DNA of 64,000 bases. Source: CAZHPA01 sp964533945. GTDB taxonomy: Bacteria; Bacillota; Clostridia; Lachnospirales; WRBF01. The position numbers were made by a program, and so were the translations under genes. Shown piece by piece: positions 35,194-43,153 of the stretch (position 1 is its first letter; each line of letters opens with the position of its first letter). The notes under the pieces were generated by a model that did not search any database, was not told the origin of the DNA, and saw only the letters and a list, made by a program, of their open reading frames with translations. The stretch spans positions 10,569 to 74,568 of the forward strand of contig CAZHPA010000007.1 of assembly GCA_964533945.1 (NCBI GenBank), read 5' to 3'.

Positions 35194-36507
35194 TTAAATT
35201 CGGTCTTCCACACTTATTATATCAGTAATTCTTATGCCAAAGTTTTCATCAATTACAACAACTTCGCCTTTGGCAACAAACTTGCCGTTTATTAAAATAT
35301 CTATAGGTTCTCCTGCTAATTTGTCCAGCTCAATAATTGTTCCGGGTGAAAATTCTAATATTTCTTTAATCTTTTTATGGGTTCTTCCAAGCTCTACTGA
35401 AACTTCAAGCGGAACATCCATTATTATGCCAATGTTTTCTTTTTGTTGCATAACAGATGAAACATCAAAATTTTGAAATTGAACCGGTTTAACATTTTGC
35501 GGTGGTTCATAAGGTTGTTGCTGTTGCTGCGGATACGGCGGCATTTGCGGCGGATATGGATAATATGGCATTTGCTGCTGTTGCGGCGGCATATATTGCT
35601 GTTGTTGCGAATAATCTGGTGCTGGGTATGGCATTTGTGGTGGCATATATTGCTGTTGCTGCGAATAATCTGGCATAGTATATTGTGCCTGAACTTGTGG
35701 CGGCATATATGCAGGTGGTTCTTGCGCCATTTGTTGAGGTGGCGCTTGCTGCTGAGAAGGCATTTCTTCCGGTGTTTTTGGAAGCGCTTTTTTCTCTGGT
35801 GGTGAATACAAGTTAGTTTTTATTGTATCAACCATTTCAATTGCAAATTTTTTAGGCAAAATTTGCATAATTTCACTGTCTATTAAAGTTCCAATTTCCA
35901 TTCTGAAACCGGTGCAAACCAAATCTTCAGCTGGGTTAAAACCTGTTATATCGAAAAAATCAGAGCCGCTGAAATCAAGCTCAAATGCTTGGGGGGTTTC
36001 AATATCTATTTTTTTGTTAATCATTGATGCAATAGATGTTGAAGAAGAGCCAACCATTTGATTCATAGCTTCTGCAATTGCGCTTAAATCAATATCTGTA
36101 AGCGGTTCGTTTTCTGAAATGTTAGTTCCGTCGCCGCCCATCATTAAGTTTGAAATAATTTTAACGTCGTGTTGCTTTAATATTAAAATATTTGTTCCTT
36201 CAATGCCTTCTTTATAGTTAACTTTAATACCAACGCAAGGTCTATCGTAGCTATCGGCAAGCTGACGCCATGTTATAACACTAACTTTTGGAATTGTTAT
36301 AGAAACTTTTTGACCCAACAACGCAAAAAGAGTAGTTGCAGAAGTTCCCATGCTTATGTTGCCAATTTCCCCCAGTATGTCGTTTTGTTCATCTGTTAGT
36401 GAATTAGTTTCGTCAGCTCCCCCCGAAGCATCATCGTCTTGAAGTTCGGAAGCAAAAGAACCACCTAGCAAAGCGTTAATTTCATCTTGAGAAAGCATAT
36501 CTCCCAT
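35194..36507 (-). CDS. fliY: Flagellar motor switch phosphatase FliY
   Basis: A 437-residue FliY. It has an N-terminal FliM-like CheY-binding peptide (LSQDEINALLGG), a CheC-type phosphatase region with two helices (ILGEIGNISMGTSATTLFAL and DLSAIAEAMNQMVGSSSTS), and a C-terminal SpoA/FliN domain (MDVPLEVSVELGRTHKKIKE). Between them lies an unusual ~90-residue Pro/Gln/Tyr/Met-rich linker with a repeated SQQQQYMPPQ. FliY dephosphorylates CheY-P and is part of the C-ring. AAGGAGG precedes the ATG, and fliM ends 4 nt upstream. Confidence 0.95.
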   Translation of the reverse strand: MGDMLSQDEINALLGGSFASELQDDDASGGADETNSLTDEQNDILGEIGNISMGTSATTLFALLGQKVSITIPKVSVITWRQLADSYDRPCVGIKVNYKEGIEGTNILILKQHDVKIISNLMMGGDGTNISENEPLTDIDLSAIAEAMNQMVGSSSTSIASMINKKIDIETPQAFELDFSGSDFFDITGFNPAEDLVCTGFRMEIGTLIDSEIMQILPKKFAIEMVDTIKTNLYSPPEKKALPKTPEEMPSQQQAPPQQMAQEPPAYMPPQVQAQYTMPDYSQQQQYMPPQMPYPAPDYSQQQQYMPPQQQQMPYYPYPPQMPPYPQQQQQPYEPPQNVKPVQFQNFDVSSVMQQKENIGIIMDVPLEVSVELGRTHKKIKEILEFSPGTIIELDKLAGEPIDILINGKFVAKGEVVVIDENFGIRITDIISVEDRI

Positions 36508-36511
36508 GCAG

Positions 36512-37507
36512 CTATTCCTCCTTCCCTACAAGCGAAGTTATTTGTATTGCAGCCTTACCACGCATAATGCCGGGTTTAGCACGAAATTTTAATAAATTTC
36601 CAACCATAATGTCAAGGTCTGTTGTAACGTATGAATCAAGCGGTATAACATCTCCAACCCTAAGTTCAACAAATTCATTAACAGTAATTTTGGTTTTTCC
36701 AACAATTGCAGAAATTGGTATTCTAGCTCTTTCAAGCTGGTATTCAAGGTTTTGCCTGTACTCTTCTTTGTTATCTTTTTCAGCTTGGGTAAACCAAAAT
36801 TTGGTATTTAATCTTTCCATAATTGGTTCAAGCACAAAATGAGGCATACAGAAATTTAAAAATCCTTCAGAAATACCAATTTTAATGCTTAAAGTTACAA
36901 GAACAATCATTTCATTTGGCGAAATAATTTGGGCAAACTGTGAATTTGTTTCAATTTTTTCAAGGCTTGGTTCTAAAACAATTACATTTTCCCAAGGTTC
37001 TATTAAATGCTGAAGCATTTGAGTAATAATTCTATCTAAAAGAATTTTTTCAATTTCTGAAAAGTCTCTAATTTTTTTCATACTAAGCCCCGGCCCGCCT
37101 AAAATTCTATCTATAATTGAATATCCTATATTGCTAGACATTTCTAAGATAACAGAACCTTTTAAAGGCTTAAAATCTAAAACACCTAAAATAACAGGAT
37201 TAACAAGGGAATTGTTAAATTCTTTGTATGAAATTTGTTCTGCGCTTGCAACTTCCAATGTGCAATTTGTTCTTAAATAGCCTGTTAGAAAAGATGCAAC
37301 AAGCCTTGCAAAATTGTCAAAAATAATTTCAAGAGTTCTTAGCTGTTCTTTATTAAACTTTGACGGCTTTGCAAAATTATAGTCTTTAACATTACTGCGT
37401 TTTGTTTCCGAAGTGGCAGCAGCTATATTGGTTGCTGCTTCTCCGTCTCCGCCCATTAAATTACTTAACAGAGCATCAATTTCGCTTTGCGATAATACGT
37501 CGCCCAA
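36512..37507 (-). CDS. fliM: Flagellar motor switch protein FliM
   Basis: A 331-residue FliM with the CheY-binding N-terminus (LSQSEIDALLSNL), a central CheC-like domain (FARLVASFLTGYLRTNCTLE; ILGGPGLSM) and a C-terminal SpoA domain. It links FliG to the switch. The start is TTG at 37507 following AAGGTGG; no ATG gives the conserved N-terminus. Confidence 0.95.
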   Translation of the reverse strand: MGDVLSQSEIDALLSNLMGGDGEAATNIAAATSETKRSNVKDYNFAKPSKFNKEQLRTLEIIFDNFARLVASFLTGYLRTNCTLEVASAEQISYKEFNNSLVNPVILGVLDFKPLKGSVILEMSSNIGYSIIDRILGGPGLSMKKIRDFSEIEKILLDRIITQMLQHLIEPWENVIVLEPSLEKIETNSQFAQIISPNEMIVLVTLSIKIGISEGFLNFCMPHFVLEPIMERLNTKFWFTQAEKDNKEEYRQNLEYQLERARIPISAIVGKTKITVNEFVELRVGDVIPLDSYVTTDLDIMVGNLLKFRAKPGIMRGKAAIQITSLVGKEE

Positions 37508-37535
37508 ACTTGCCCACCACCTTCATTTTGCAAAG

Positions 37536-38030
37536 TTATTGCACAATAAATTCGCTAATATAAACATTTGTAAGTAACTGGTCTTTAAAAATATTTTGCA
37601 ATTCTTGAAGTATTTCTTCTTTTAAAATTTCTTTTCCGTCTGGTCTGTTTAGTTGCTCGAAAGTTTTGCTTCTTGCAATACTAATTGCGGCATCTCTAAT
37701 AATTACTTCTTTTGCTTTAACTAATTCAACGAATTTTGGGCTTTCTTTTTTATCAGTGTTGTCAACGCCAATTTCTATTCCAAACTTAATAACATGGGAA
37801 GCGCCGTCTCCGCCTTTTGCAAGGTTTGTGCTAACTGTTCTTTCAAATGAAATTATTTCTATTTGCTCGGGAGAAAGTTGGTTAGAGGCATATTGAACTG
37901 TTGTTTGACCGCCCCCTAATCCGCCACTGCCAATAACTTTTAAAGCAAACACCGAAACGCCTATAATAGTTGCAAGAAGAACTACTAACAACACTATTAT
38001 TACTATCATCATTACCTTATTTTTTTCCAA
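37536..38030 (-). CDS. fliL: Flagellar basal body-associated protein FliL
   Basis: A 164-residue single-pass protein: an N-terminal TM (VMMIVIIVLLVVLLATIIGV) and a periplasmic-side domain ending KDQLLTNVYISEFIVQ, the usual FliL terminus. FliL surrounds and stabilises the stator. The start is TTG at 38030 after GAGGGGAG. Confidence 0.93.
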   Translation of the reverse strand: MEKNKVMMIVIIVLLVVLLATIIGVSVFALKVIGSGGLGGGQTTVQYASNQLSPEQIEIISFERTVSTNLAKGGDGASHVIKFGIEIGVDNTDKKESPKFVELVKAKEVIIRDAAISIARSKTFEQLNRPDGKEILKEEILQELQNIFKDQLLTNVYISEFIVQ

Positions 38031-38072
38031 AATAATTTCTCCCCTCTAATAAAAGCGCAGAGCTAATTTTTC

Positions 38073-38843
38073 TTATTTTGCACTATCAGAGTAATATTTA
38101 CTCTTAAATTTTATTTCAACTCTCCTATTTTGCGCTCGTCCTTCAGGTGTATTATTTGTTGCTATAGGCAAATATTCTCCTCTGCCAACAGCTATAATTC
38201 TAACAGGCACAACACCTTTTTGGTCAATGAAATATTCAGCAACAGAAAATGCACGGGCATATGACAATTGCCAATTGCTTGGATATTGCACTGTGTTTAT
38301 TGGGAGATTGTCTGTATGTCCTGATATTTCTATATCGTTTTCGGGGTATTTGTGTATTTCATTTGCAACAACATCTAGTGCTGCCATAGCTTCTTCTTTT
38401 AAAACTGCTCTTCCTAAATCGAAAAGTATGCCTTCTTTAAAGACTAATGTAACAGAATCTTCTGCAATTTTAACTTCAATTTTTTCTTGAAGCTGATTTT
38501 CGGCAAGATATGTTTTAAAGTCTGAAGCCATTTGTTGAAGCTCTTTTTGTGCTTCTTCTGCTGTTTTTGCAGCAATTTCAATTGGCAAATCCAAATTAAC
38601 AGCAGGCATTTCCATTATACCACTTCCAAACATTTCGTCAATACCGCTTCCGCCGCCAACTATAACGGGGGCCGGGTTTCCCGAAAGACCCGAAACCATT
38701 GCTTGAAATTTTTTAGCATCAATAGTAGACATTGCAAATAGAAGAACGAAAAAGCACATTAAAAGGGTTATTAAATCTCCATATGTTGCAAGCCATTCGG
38801 GGCAGCCTGCCTTTGGGGCTTCTTCCTTCTTAGCTCTTGCCAT
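38073..38843 (-). CDS. motB: Flagellar stator protein MotB
   Basis: A 256-residue stator B subunit. The single TM carries the ion-binding Asp at residue 23 (WLATYGDLITLLMCFFVLLF), and the C-terminal OmpA-like peptidoglycan-binding domain has ISGHTDNLPIN and NRRVEIKF. The ion (H+ or Na+) cannot be settled from this motif alone. It follows motA by 16 nt. Confidence 0.95.
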   Translation of the reverse strand: MARAKKEEAPKAGCPEWLATYGDLITLLMCFFVLLFAMSTIDAKKFQAMVSGLSGNPAPVIVGGGSGIDEMFGSGIMEMPAVNLDLPIEIAAKTAEEAQKELQQMASDFKTYLAENQLQEKIEVKIAEDSVTLVFKEGILFDLGRAVLKEEAMAALDVVANEIHKYPENDIEISGHTDNLPINTVQYPSNWQLSYARAFSVAEYFIDQKGVVPVRIIAVGRGEYLPIATNNTPEGRAQNRRVEIKFKSKYYSDSAK

Positions 38844-38859
38844 AAAATCACCAACCTAA

Positions 38860-39651
38860 TTATTTATCTTCTTCCTTATTCGAGCCTCTCATGGCAGGAG
38901 AAAGGAAAGCTTTTAATTTTTCTTCAATAATACGTGGGTTTTCGCCCGCTTGAATTGATAGCATACCTTCAATTAAAACTTCTTTCATAAGCATTTCATC
39001 ATTACTAAAAAGCTTCATTTTATTTGCAACAGGGTTAGCTATAAAGTTTGCAATTAAAGAGCCATAAAATGTTGTAATTAAAGCAACCGCCATAGAAGGG
39101 CCCAATGTTGAAGGGTCGCTCATATTTTGAAGCATAACTATAAGCCCAATTAGCGTTCCTATCATACCAAAAGCAGGGCCAATTGTTGCAATAAATTCCC
39201 AAACGCCACGCACTTTTCCATGACGGCCTTCTATATATGCAAGCTCTGTTTCTAAAATGTTTCTAACAAGTTCTGGGTCGGTTCCGTCAACGATTAGCAT
39301 TATGCCTTTTTGCAAAAAAGCATCTTCCATAGTTTTAGCTGCTTCTTCTAAAGCCAAAATTCCTTCTTTTCTTGCAAGGTTTGCAAGCTTAATAATTCTT
39401 TCAATAGCGTCTGTTGGGTCAACTTTTGGGGGCTTGAAAACTTTGCTAATAGCTTTCATAGCCGTAATAACGCCGTCTAATGGCGTTGAAATCAAAGTTG
39501 AAGCAAGCGTTCCTCCAAGAACAATCATAATAGAAGGATAATTAATGAATGCAGGACCCGCAATAGCATAGTTTGGAGCAACAGCGAGAAGTATGGAAGC
39601 AAGTATGAAGAACACACCGGAAGCGAACCCTATAACTGAGCCTTTATCCAA
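38860..39651 (-). CDS. motA: Flagellar stator protein MotA
   Basis: A 263-residue four-TM stator A subunit. The cytoplasmic loop has conserved charges (KLANLARKEGILALEEAA), and the later part (FIATIGPAFGMIGTLIGLIV) is the TM3 proline region. The start is TTG at 39651 with AGGGG 8 nt upstream. MotA generates torque on FliG. Confidence 0.95.
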   Translation of the reverse strand: MDKGSVIGFASGVFFILASILLAVAPNYAIAGPAFINYPSIMIVLGGTLASTLISTPLDGVITAMKAISKVFKPPKVDPTDAIERIIKLANLARKEGILALEEAAKTMEDAFLQKGIMLIVDGTDPELVRNILETELAYIEGRHGKVRGVWEFIATIGPAFGMIGTLIGLIVMLQNMSDPSTLGPSMAVALITTFYGSLIANFIANPVANKMKLFSNDEMLMKEVLIEGMLSIQAGENPRIIEEKLKAFLSPAMRGSNKEEDK

Positions 39652-39673
39652 AACAATTTCCCCTTTACATGTT

Positions 39674-39856
39674 TTATTTATGAATTTTTCTTTTAAATTC
39701 TATAATTTTATTAACTATATCGTCAACAGATTCTTTTGCAATTATTTTCCTTCCGGTTGTCATAGTAATTGTTGTGTCTGGTGTGGCTTCAATGCATTCT
39801 ATTAGGTTGCAATTAATTACCAATTCTTTATCATTTAACTTAGTAATTGCAATCAC
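39674..39856 (-). CDS. flbD: Flagellar FlbD family protein
   Basis: A 60-residue FlbD of the Firmicute type (MIAITKLNDKELVINCNLIE, then PDTTITMTTGRK). It sits between the hook gene and motA, as is usual. The start is GTG at 39856 with GGAGG 7 nt upstream. A diverged copy of its first half lies directly upstream. Confidence 0.92.
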   Translation of the reverse strand: MIAITKLNDKELVINCNLIECIEATPDTTITMTTGRKIIAKESVDDIVNKIIEFKRKIHK

Positions 39857-40010
39857 ATAAAAACCTCCGGCAAAATTTAATTATATTAGGGTGTTTGCTT
39901 CAATGCTTTTAATGCATTCTATTAGGTTGCAATTAATTGACAATTCCTTAATATTTAACCTAGTAATTGCAATCATATAAAAACTTCTGGCGAAATTTTA
40001 TTATATTAGA
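39791..40010 (-). repeat. Diverged 120-bp tandem duplication at the flbD 5' end
   Basis: Positions 39791-39890 match 39911-40010 at an exact 120-nt offset with 88 of 100 identical. The unit contains the flbD ribosome site, start and first ~22 codons. Confidence 0.9.
39881..39976 (-). pseudogene. Truncated flbD copy
   Basis: The upstream repeat copy keeps an ATG at 39976 and an open frame of 31 codons. It reads MIAITRLNIKELSINCNLIE and then diverges (CIKSIEANTLI) to a TAA. Its ribosome site has decayed from GGAGG to GAAG. It is probably a relic of tandem duplication, although a short translated peptide cannot be excluded. Confidence 0.75.
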
Positions 40011-40051
40011 CAGTTTAGCACAAAATATGCCAAACTGTCTATAAAAAACTT

Positions 40052-41431
40052 TTAACGTTTTAAGTTAACAAGCTCCTGAAGCATTTCATCAGACGTTGTA
40101 ATAATACGTGAGTTGGCTTGGAAGCCCCTTTGCGTTGTTATCATTTCGGTAAATTCGCTTGAAAGGTCAACGTTTGCCATTTCTAAAACGCCGCCTAAAA
40201 TTTTTCCGCCTCCAACTGCAATTTCTTCACCTATGCCGTCAAAGTCGCCTGAGTTTGCTGTTTGGGCGAATAGGTTGTCGCCTATTTTTTCAAGCCCACC
40301 AGGATTTGAAAATCTTGCAACAGGCACTTGCCCTAATAACTTCATTTGACCGTTTGAATATCGCCCTGTTATTTTTCCGTCTGTTGAAACAACCATACCT
40401 TGAAGCTTTCCGGGAGCACATCCGTCTTTATCTTCAGCTTTTGCACTTGCTGCAGTTCCGTTTAATTGAGTTATTCCGTCGAATCTAAGTTTAATAATAC
40501 CGTCATTTTTTGTATTATCTGTTGGATTTAAAAGCCCTATTGTTGCCCCGGGAACTAAGCCGTCAATAGGATTTACAAATGTTAAATCTATTCCGTCGAA
40601 TTCACCCTTATCATTTGCAACCGGGAAAACGATTTTTCCTTTTGAATCGAATTCGATTCTAAGCCCTGTAAAATCAGCATTTAATTTAATTGGGTTATCT
40701 CTATCGCCTTCAGGATATATAACAGGGGGAATTGTAATCTCCCATGCTGAAACAGCATCTTTGCCTTTTAAGTCTGTTGCATCAGGGTTATGGGTAAACG
40801 TAATATCCATAACGTATTTTGTTCCTACAGAGTCATAGAAAGTCATCATACAATCTTTTGTTTTATCTGTTCTTGCATTTAAGTTTCCTTTAAAGCCAAT
40901 TACGCTAGTTGCCTTAGGGCTTATATATTCCTTTTGAGGAGTAATTATTAAAGGCTTAACCATACTTTTATCAACTTTAAACTGCCCCGGTTTTTCTGTA
41001 TCTTCGATAGCGTCCCAACCCATAAGTTTAAGACCGCCAACGTTAACGATATTGCCGTTTTCATCTATATCCAATGCGCCGGCTCTTGTGAAATATGTTC
41101 CGGAGCCGTCACCAACTATAAAGAAACCCTCGCCTTGAATCATTAAATCCAATGTTCTATCGGTTCTTTGAGCAGAACCTGTTGTCATAATTTTATCTAT
41201 GGAAGCAACACCCGCACCCAAGCCAATTTGCATAGGGTTAACGCCGCCCCGTCCTGTTAAAGGGTTTGCAGAGCTTGCGCCGCTTAAAGTTTGGCTGAAA
41301 ACTTCGCTAAAAGTAACCCGGCTGGCTTTGTAACCAACTGTGTTAACGTTTGAAATATTGTTCGCAATAACGTCCATTTTTGTTTGGTGAACTCTAATAC
41401 CGGAAACCCCGGAAAACATAGAACGCATCAT
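40052..41431 (-). CDS. flgE: Flagellar hook protein FlgE
   Basis: A 459-residue hook subunit. The N-terminal rod-type coiled helix (MFSGVSGIRVHQTKMDVIAN, NNISNVNTVGYK) and the C-terminal partner (VDLSSEFTEMITTQRGFQAN, then SRIITTSDEMLQELVNLKR) are intact. The middle part is a variable D1-D2 region. GGGGG precedes the ATG. It is exported by the flagellar type III system and polymerises outside the cell. Confidence 0.95.
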   Translation of the reverse strand: MMRSMFSGVSGIRVHQTKMDVIANNISNVNTVGYKASRVTFSEVFSQTLSGASSANPLTGRGGVNPMQIGLGAGVASIDKIMTTGSAQRTDRTLDLMIQGEGFFIVGDGSGTYFTRAGALDIDENGNIVNVGGLKLMGWDAIEDTEKPGQFKVDKSMVKPLIITPQKEYISPKATSVIGFKGNLNARTDKTKDCMMTFYDSVGTKYVMDITFTHNPDATDLKGKDAVSAWEITIPPVIYPEGDRDNPIKLNADFTGLRIEFDSKGKIVFPVANDKGEFDGIDLTFVNPIDGLVPGATIGLLNPTDNTKNDGIIKLRFDGITQLNGTAASAKAEDKDGCAPGKLQGMVVSTDGKITGRYSNGQMKLLGQVPVARFSNPGGLEKIGDNLFAQTANSGDFDGIGEEIAVGGGKILGGVLEMANVDLSSEFTEMITTQRGFQANSRIITTSDEMLQELVNLKR

Positions 41432-41521
41432 AATAATAACCCCCTGATTTTTTGGTTTTAAACTGTGCTGAATTGGGTTTTATATTTTGCATATCGTGTT
41501 AAACACGCCTTAATTTTAATT

Positions 41522-41660
41522 GAACTTTGCAAACAAGCCCCCCTTAAAGGGTCCGGCTTTTACGCAATTACAGCACTGCATATATTTCTTTTTAACTCAG
41601 TTAAGCTTTACAAATAAAGTATTCGGCTTTCATACAATTACAGCACCATCTATGTTTGTA
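41522..41660 (-). repeat. Degenerate duplicate of the TIGR02530 gene 3' end
   Basis: CGGCTTT-x-A-xx-CAATTACAGCAC at about 41554-41577 echoes the same words at 41624-41649, the last codons of the neighbouring gene. TTTGCAAA and TTTACAAA flanks also align. Over a 34-base core 26 positions match. It lies in the spacer between that gene and flgE. Confidence 0.55.
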
Positions 41661-42034
41661 AAAACATTTTCGCTTTCTGTGCTCATTGCAGTTATAACAA
41701 CTTTGTTTTTAATGTTAACAACAAGCCTAATATTATCTACAACAACTAACGAGTCGTTAATTCCTTTTTGTTCTGCTTGGCTAATTCCATTTTGAACTCT
41801 GCTTAGTTGTTCGGGTGAAAGCTGTATATTTCTTGTGTTCAGCCTTTGGTTTGCGTGCTTTGAAAACATAAGCGGATTTGTCTCATGGAATTTATTTTTT
41901 AAAACACTTTGAAAATCAATTCCGCTTCCCTGCGGTTCGCTGCTATTTGAGCTGCCGCAAGCTTTACTTTTAACATTATCTTTAACATCAATTGCCTGTT
42001 TAATTTGATTAACGCCATTATGAAAAACTTGCAT
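41630..42034 (-). CDS. TIGR02530 family flagellar operon protein
   Basis: A 134-residue protein found between flgD and flgE in many Firmicutes. The recognisable core is FSKHANQRLNTRNIQLSPEQ followed by LVVVDNIRLVVNIKNKVVIT. Its detailed function is not established, although some relatives regulate hook assembly. AAGGAG precedes the ATG. The N-terminal third is low-complexity. Confidence 0.88.
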   Translation of the reverse strand: MQVFHNGVNQIKQAIDVKDNVKSKACGSSNSSEPQGSGIDFQSVLKNKFHETNPLMFSKHANQRLNTRNIQLSPEQLSRVQNGISQAEQKGINDSLVVVDNIRLVVNIKNKVVITAMSTESENVFTNIDGAVIV

Positions 42035-42055
42035 AACAAGCTCCTTCCTATTTTA

Positions 42056-43141
42056 TTATTCTTTTTCGGTGCTTTCTGCTTTATCAGTTTTATCATCTTT
42101 ATCAGTGCTTGCTTTTTCGTCTTTTTCCTCTTCTTTTTTAATCCCCTTATAGTCGACATATGATATTTCATTGTTTCCAACAACAAGATGAGCCATGCCG
42201 TTTTTAATTAAGACAGAATCAACAACTCCGCTTGCACCTTCATGTTTAACAAATTTACCAATAAGCCTAATACTTTCTGTTGCATAGTTGATTTTGTTTA
42301 TTAAAACTTCTTCTGTCTTTCCGTTTTCATTTTTCATAACTAAAAATGCTTTGTCTGCAACAATTTTAACGTCTGAAACAGAACCTTGTTTCTTTTCAAG
42401 CTGTCCGTCTTCACCTTTTCCGTAATAAGTAACTTTTTCACCAATTAGCATAGGGCCTGTCGAAACAGAAAGTATTTCTTGAGCAAGAACCTCTTTTTCG
42501 CCTACTACTAAAATTGCCCTTCCCAAGCTATCAAATTTAACGTAATCAACAACGCCTTCAACAAACCCTGCTGGATTACCTTTTGAATCAAGTGTTATAG
42601 CTTGAATAGTTTTTCCCATTAATCCAACGTTTTGAGAAGTTATTAAATTGTTATTTAAGTTTGAAAGCAAGAATGAGTTGTAGTCACCATATACGTTTTC
42701 TACGGCATCAAGCTTAACTTCTTTGTTACCAACAACTAAATATGGCTCGCCGTTTTTCATAGTTACAGCAGAAACTTGCCCAACAACTTCTTCTCTAATA
42801 TCAGTTATCTCGTTTAAAATAGTTCCTTCAATAGTTTTTCCAATCATAGAGTATGCATGTGTTTTTGAGTTAGATTTATTCAAATTTTGCATTTGCTCTA
42901 ATGCCGAAAACTGAGCCATTTGGGCAATAAATTCTTTATCTTCAACAGGGCTTAACGGGTCTTGATACTGCAACTGCGTAACCAAAAGTTTCATAAAGTC
43001 GTCTTTATCAAGTACGGCTTTGTAGTCGCGTGGTTTCTGCGAATATGGATTTTCGGCAGCAGTAGTTTTAGCTTTTTGGTTTGCCTCATAATCGAACCAA
43101 TTCGTAATTTTGGAAAGGTCATTACTAACTTCGTTAGCCAT
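42056..43141 (-). CDS. flgD: Flagellar hook-capping protein FlgD, extended
   Basis: A 361-residue FlgD, longer than the usual 220-260. The N-terminal capping region is clear (KDDFMKLLVTQLQYQDPLSP, EFIAQMAQFSALEQMQN). From about residue 110 there are four related beta units, each with a G-x-V-x-x-V opening and an LVVGNKEV-like end (YLVVGNKEV, AILVVGEKEV, HLVVGNNEI), and then a charged Lys/Glu/Asp tail. It caps the growing hook. The extra repeats may enlarge the cap. Confidence 0.92.
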   Translation of the reverse strand: MANEVSNDLSKITNWFDYEANQKAKTTAAENPYSQKPRDYKAVLDKDDFMKLLVTQLQYQDPLSPVEDKEFIAQMAQFSALEQMQNLNKSNSKTHAYSMIGKTIEGTILNEITDIREEVVGQVSAVTMKNGEPYLVVGNKEVKLDAVENVYGDYNSFLLSNLNNNLITSQNVGLMGKTIQAITLDSKGNPAGFVEGVVDYVKFDSLGRAILVVGEKEVLAQEILSVSTGPMLIGEKVTYYGKGEDGQLEKKQGSVSDVKIVADKAFLVMKNENGKTEEVLINKINYATESIRLIGKFVKHEGASGVVDSVLIKNGMAHLVVGNNEISYVDYKGIKKEEEKDEKASTDKDDKTDKAESTEKE

Positions 43142-43153
43142 TAATTATACCCC

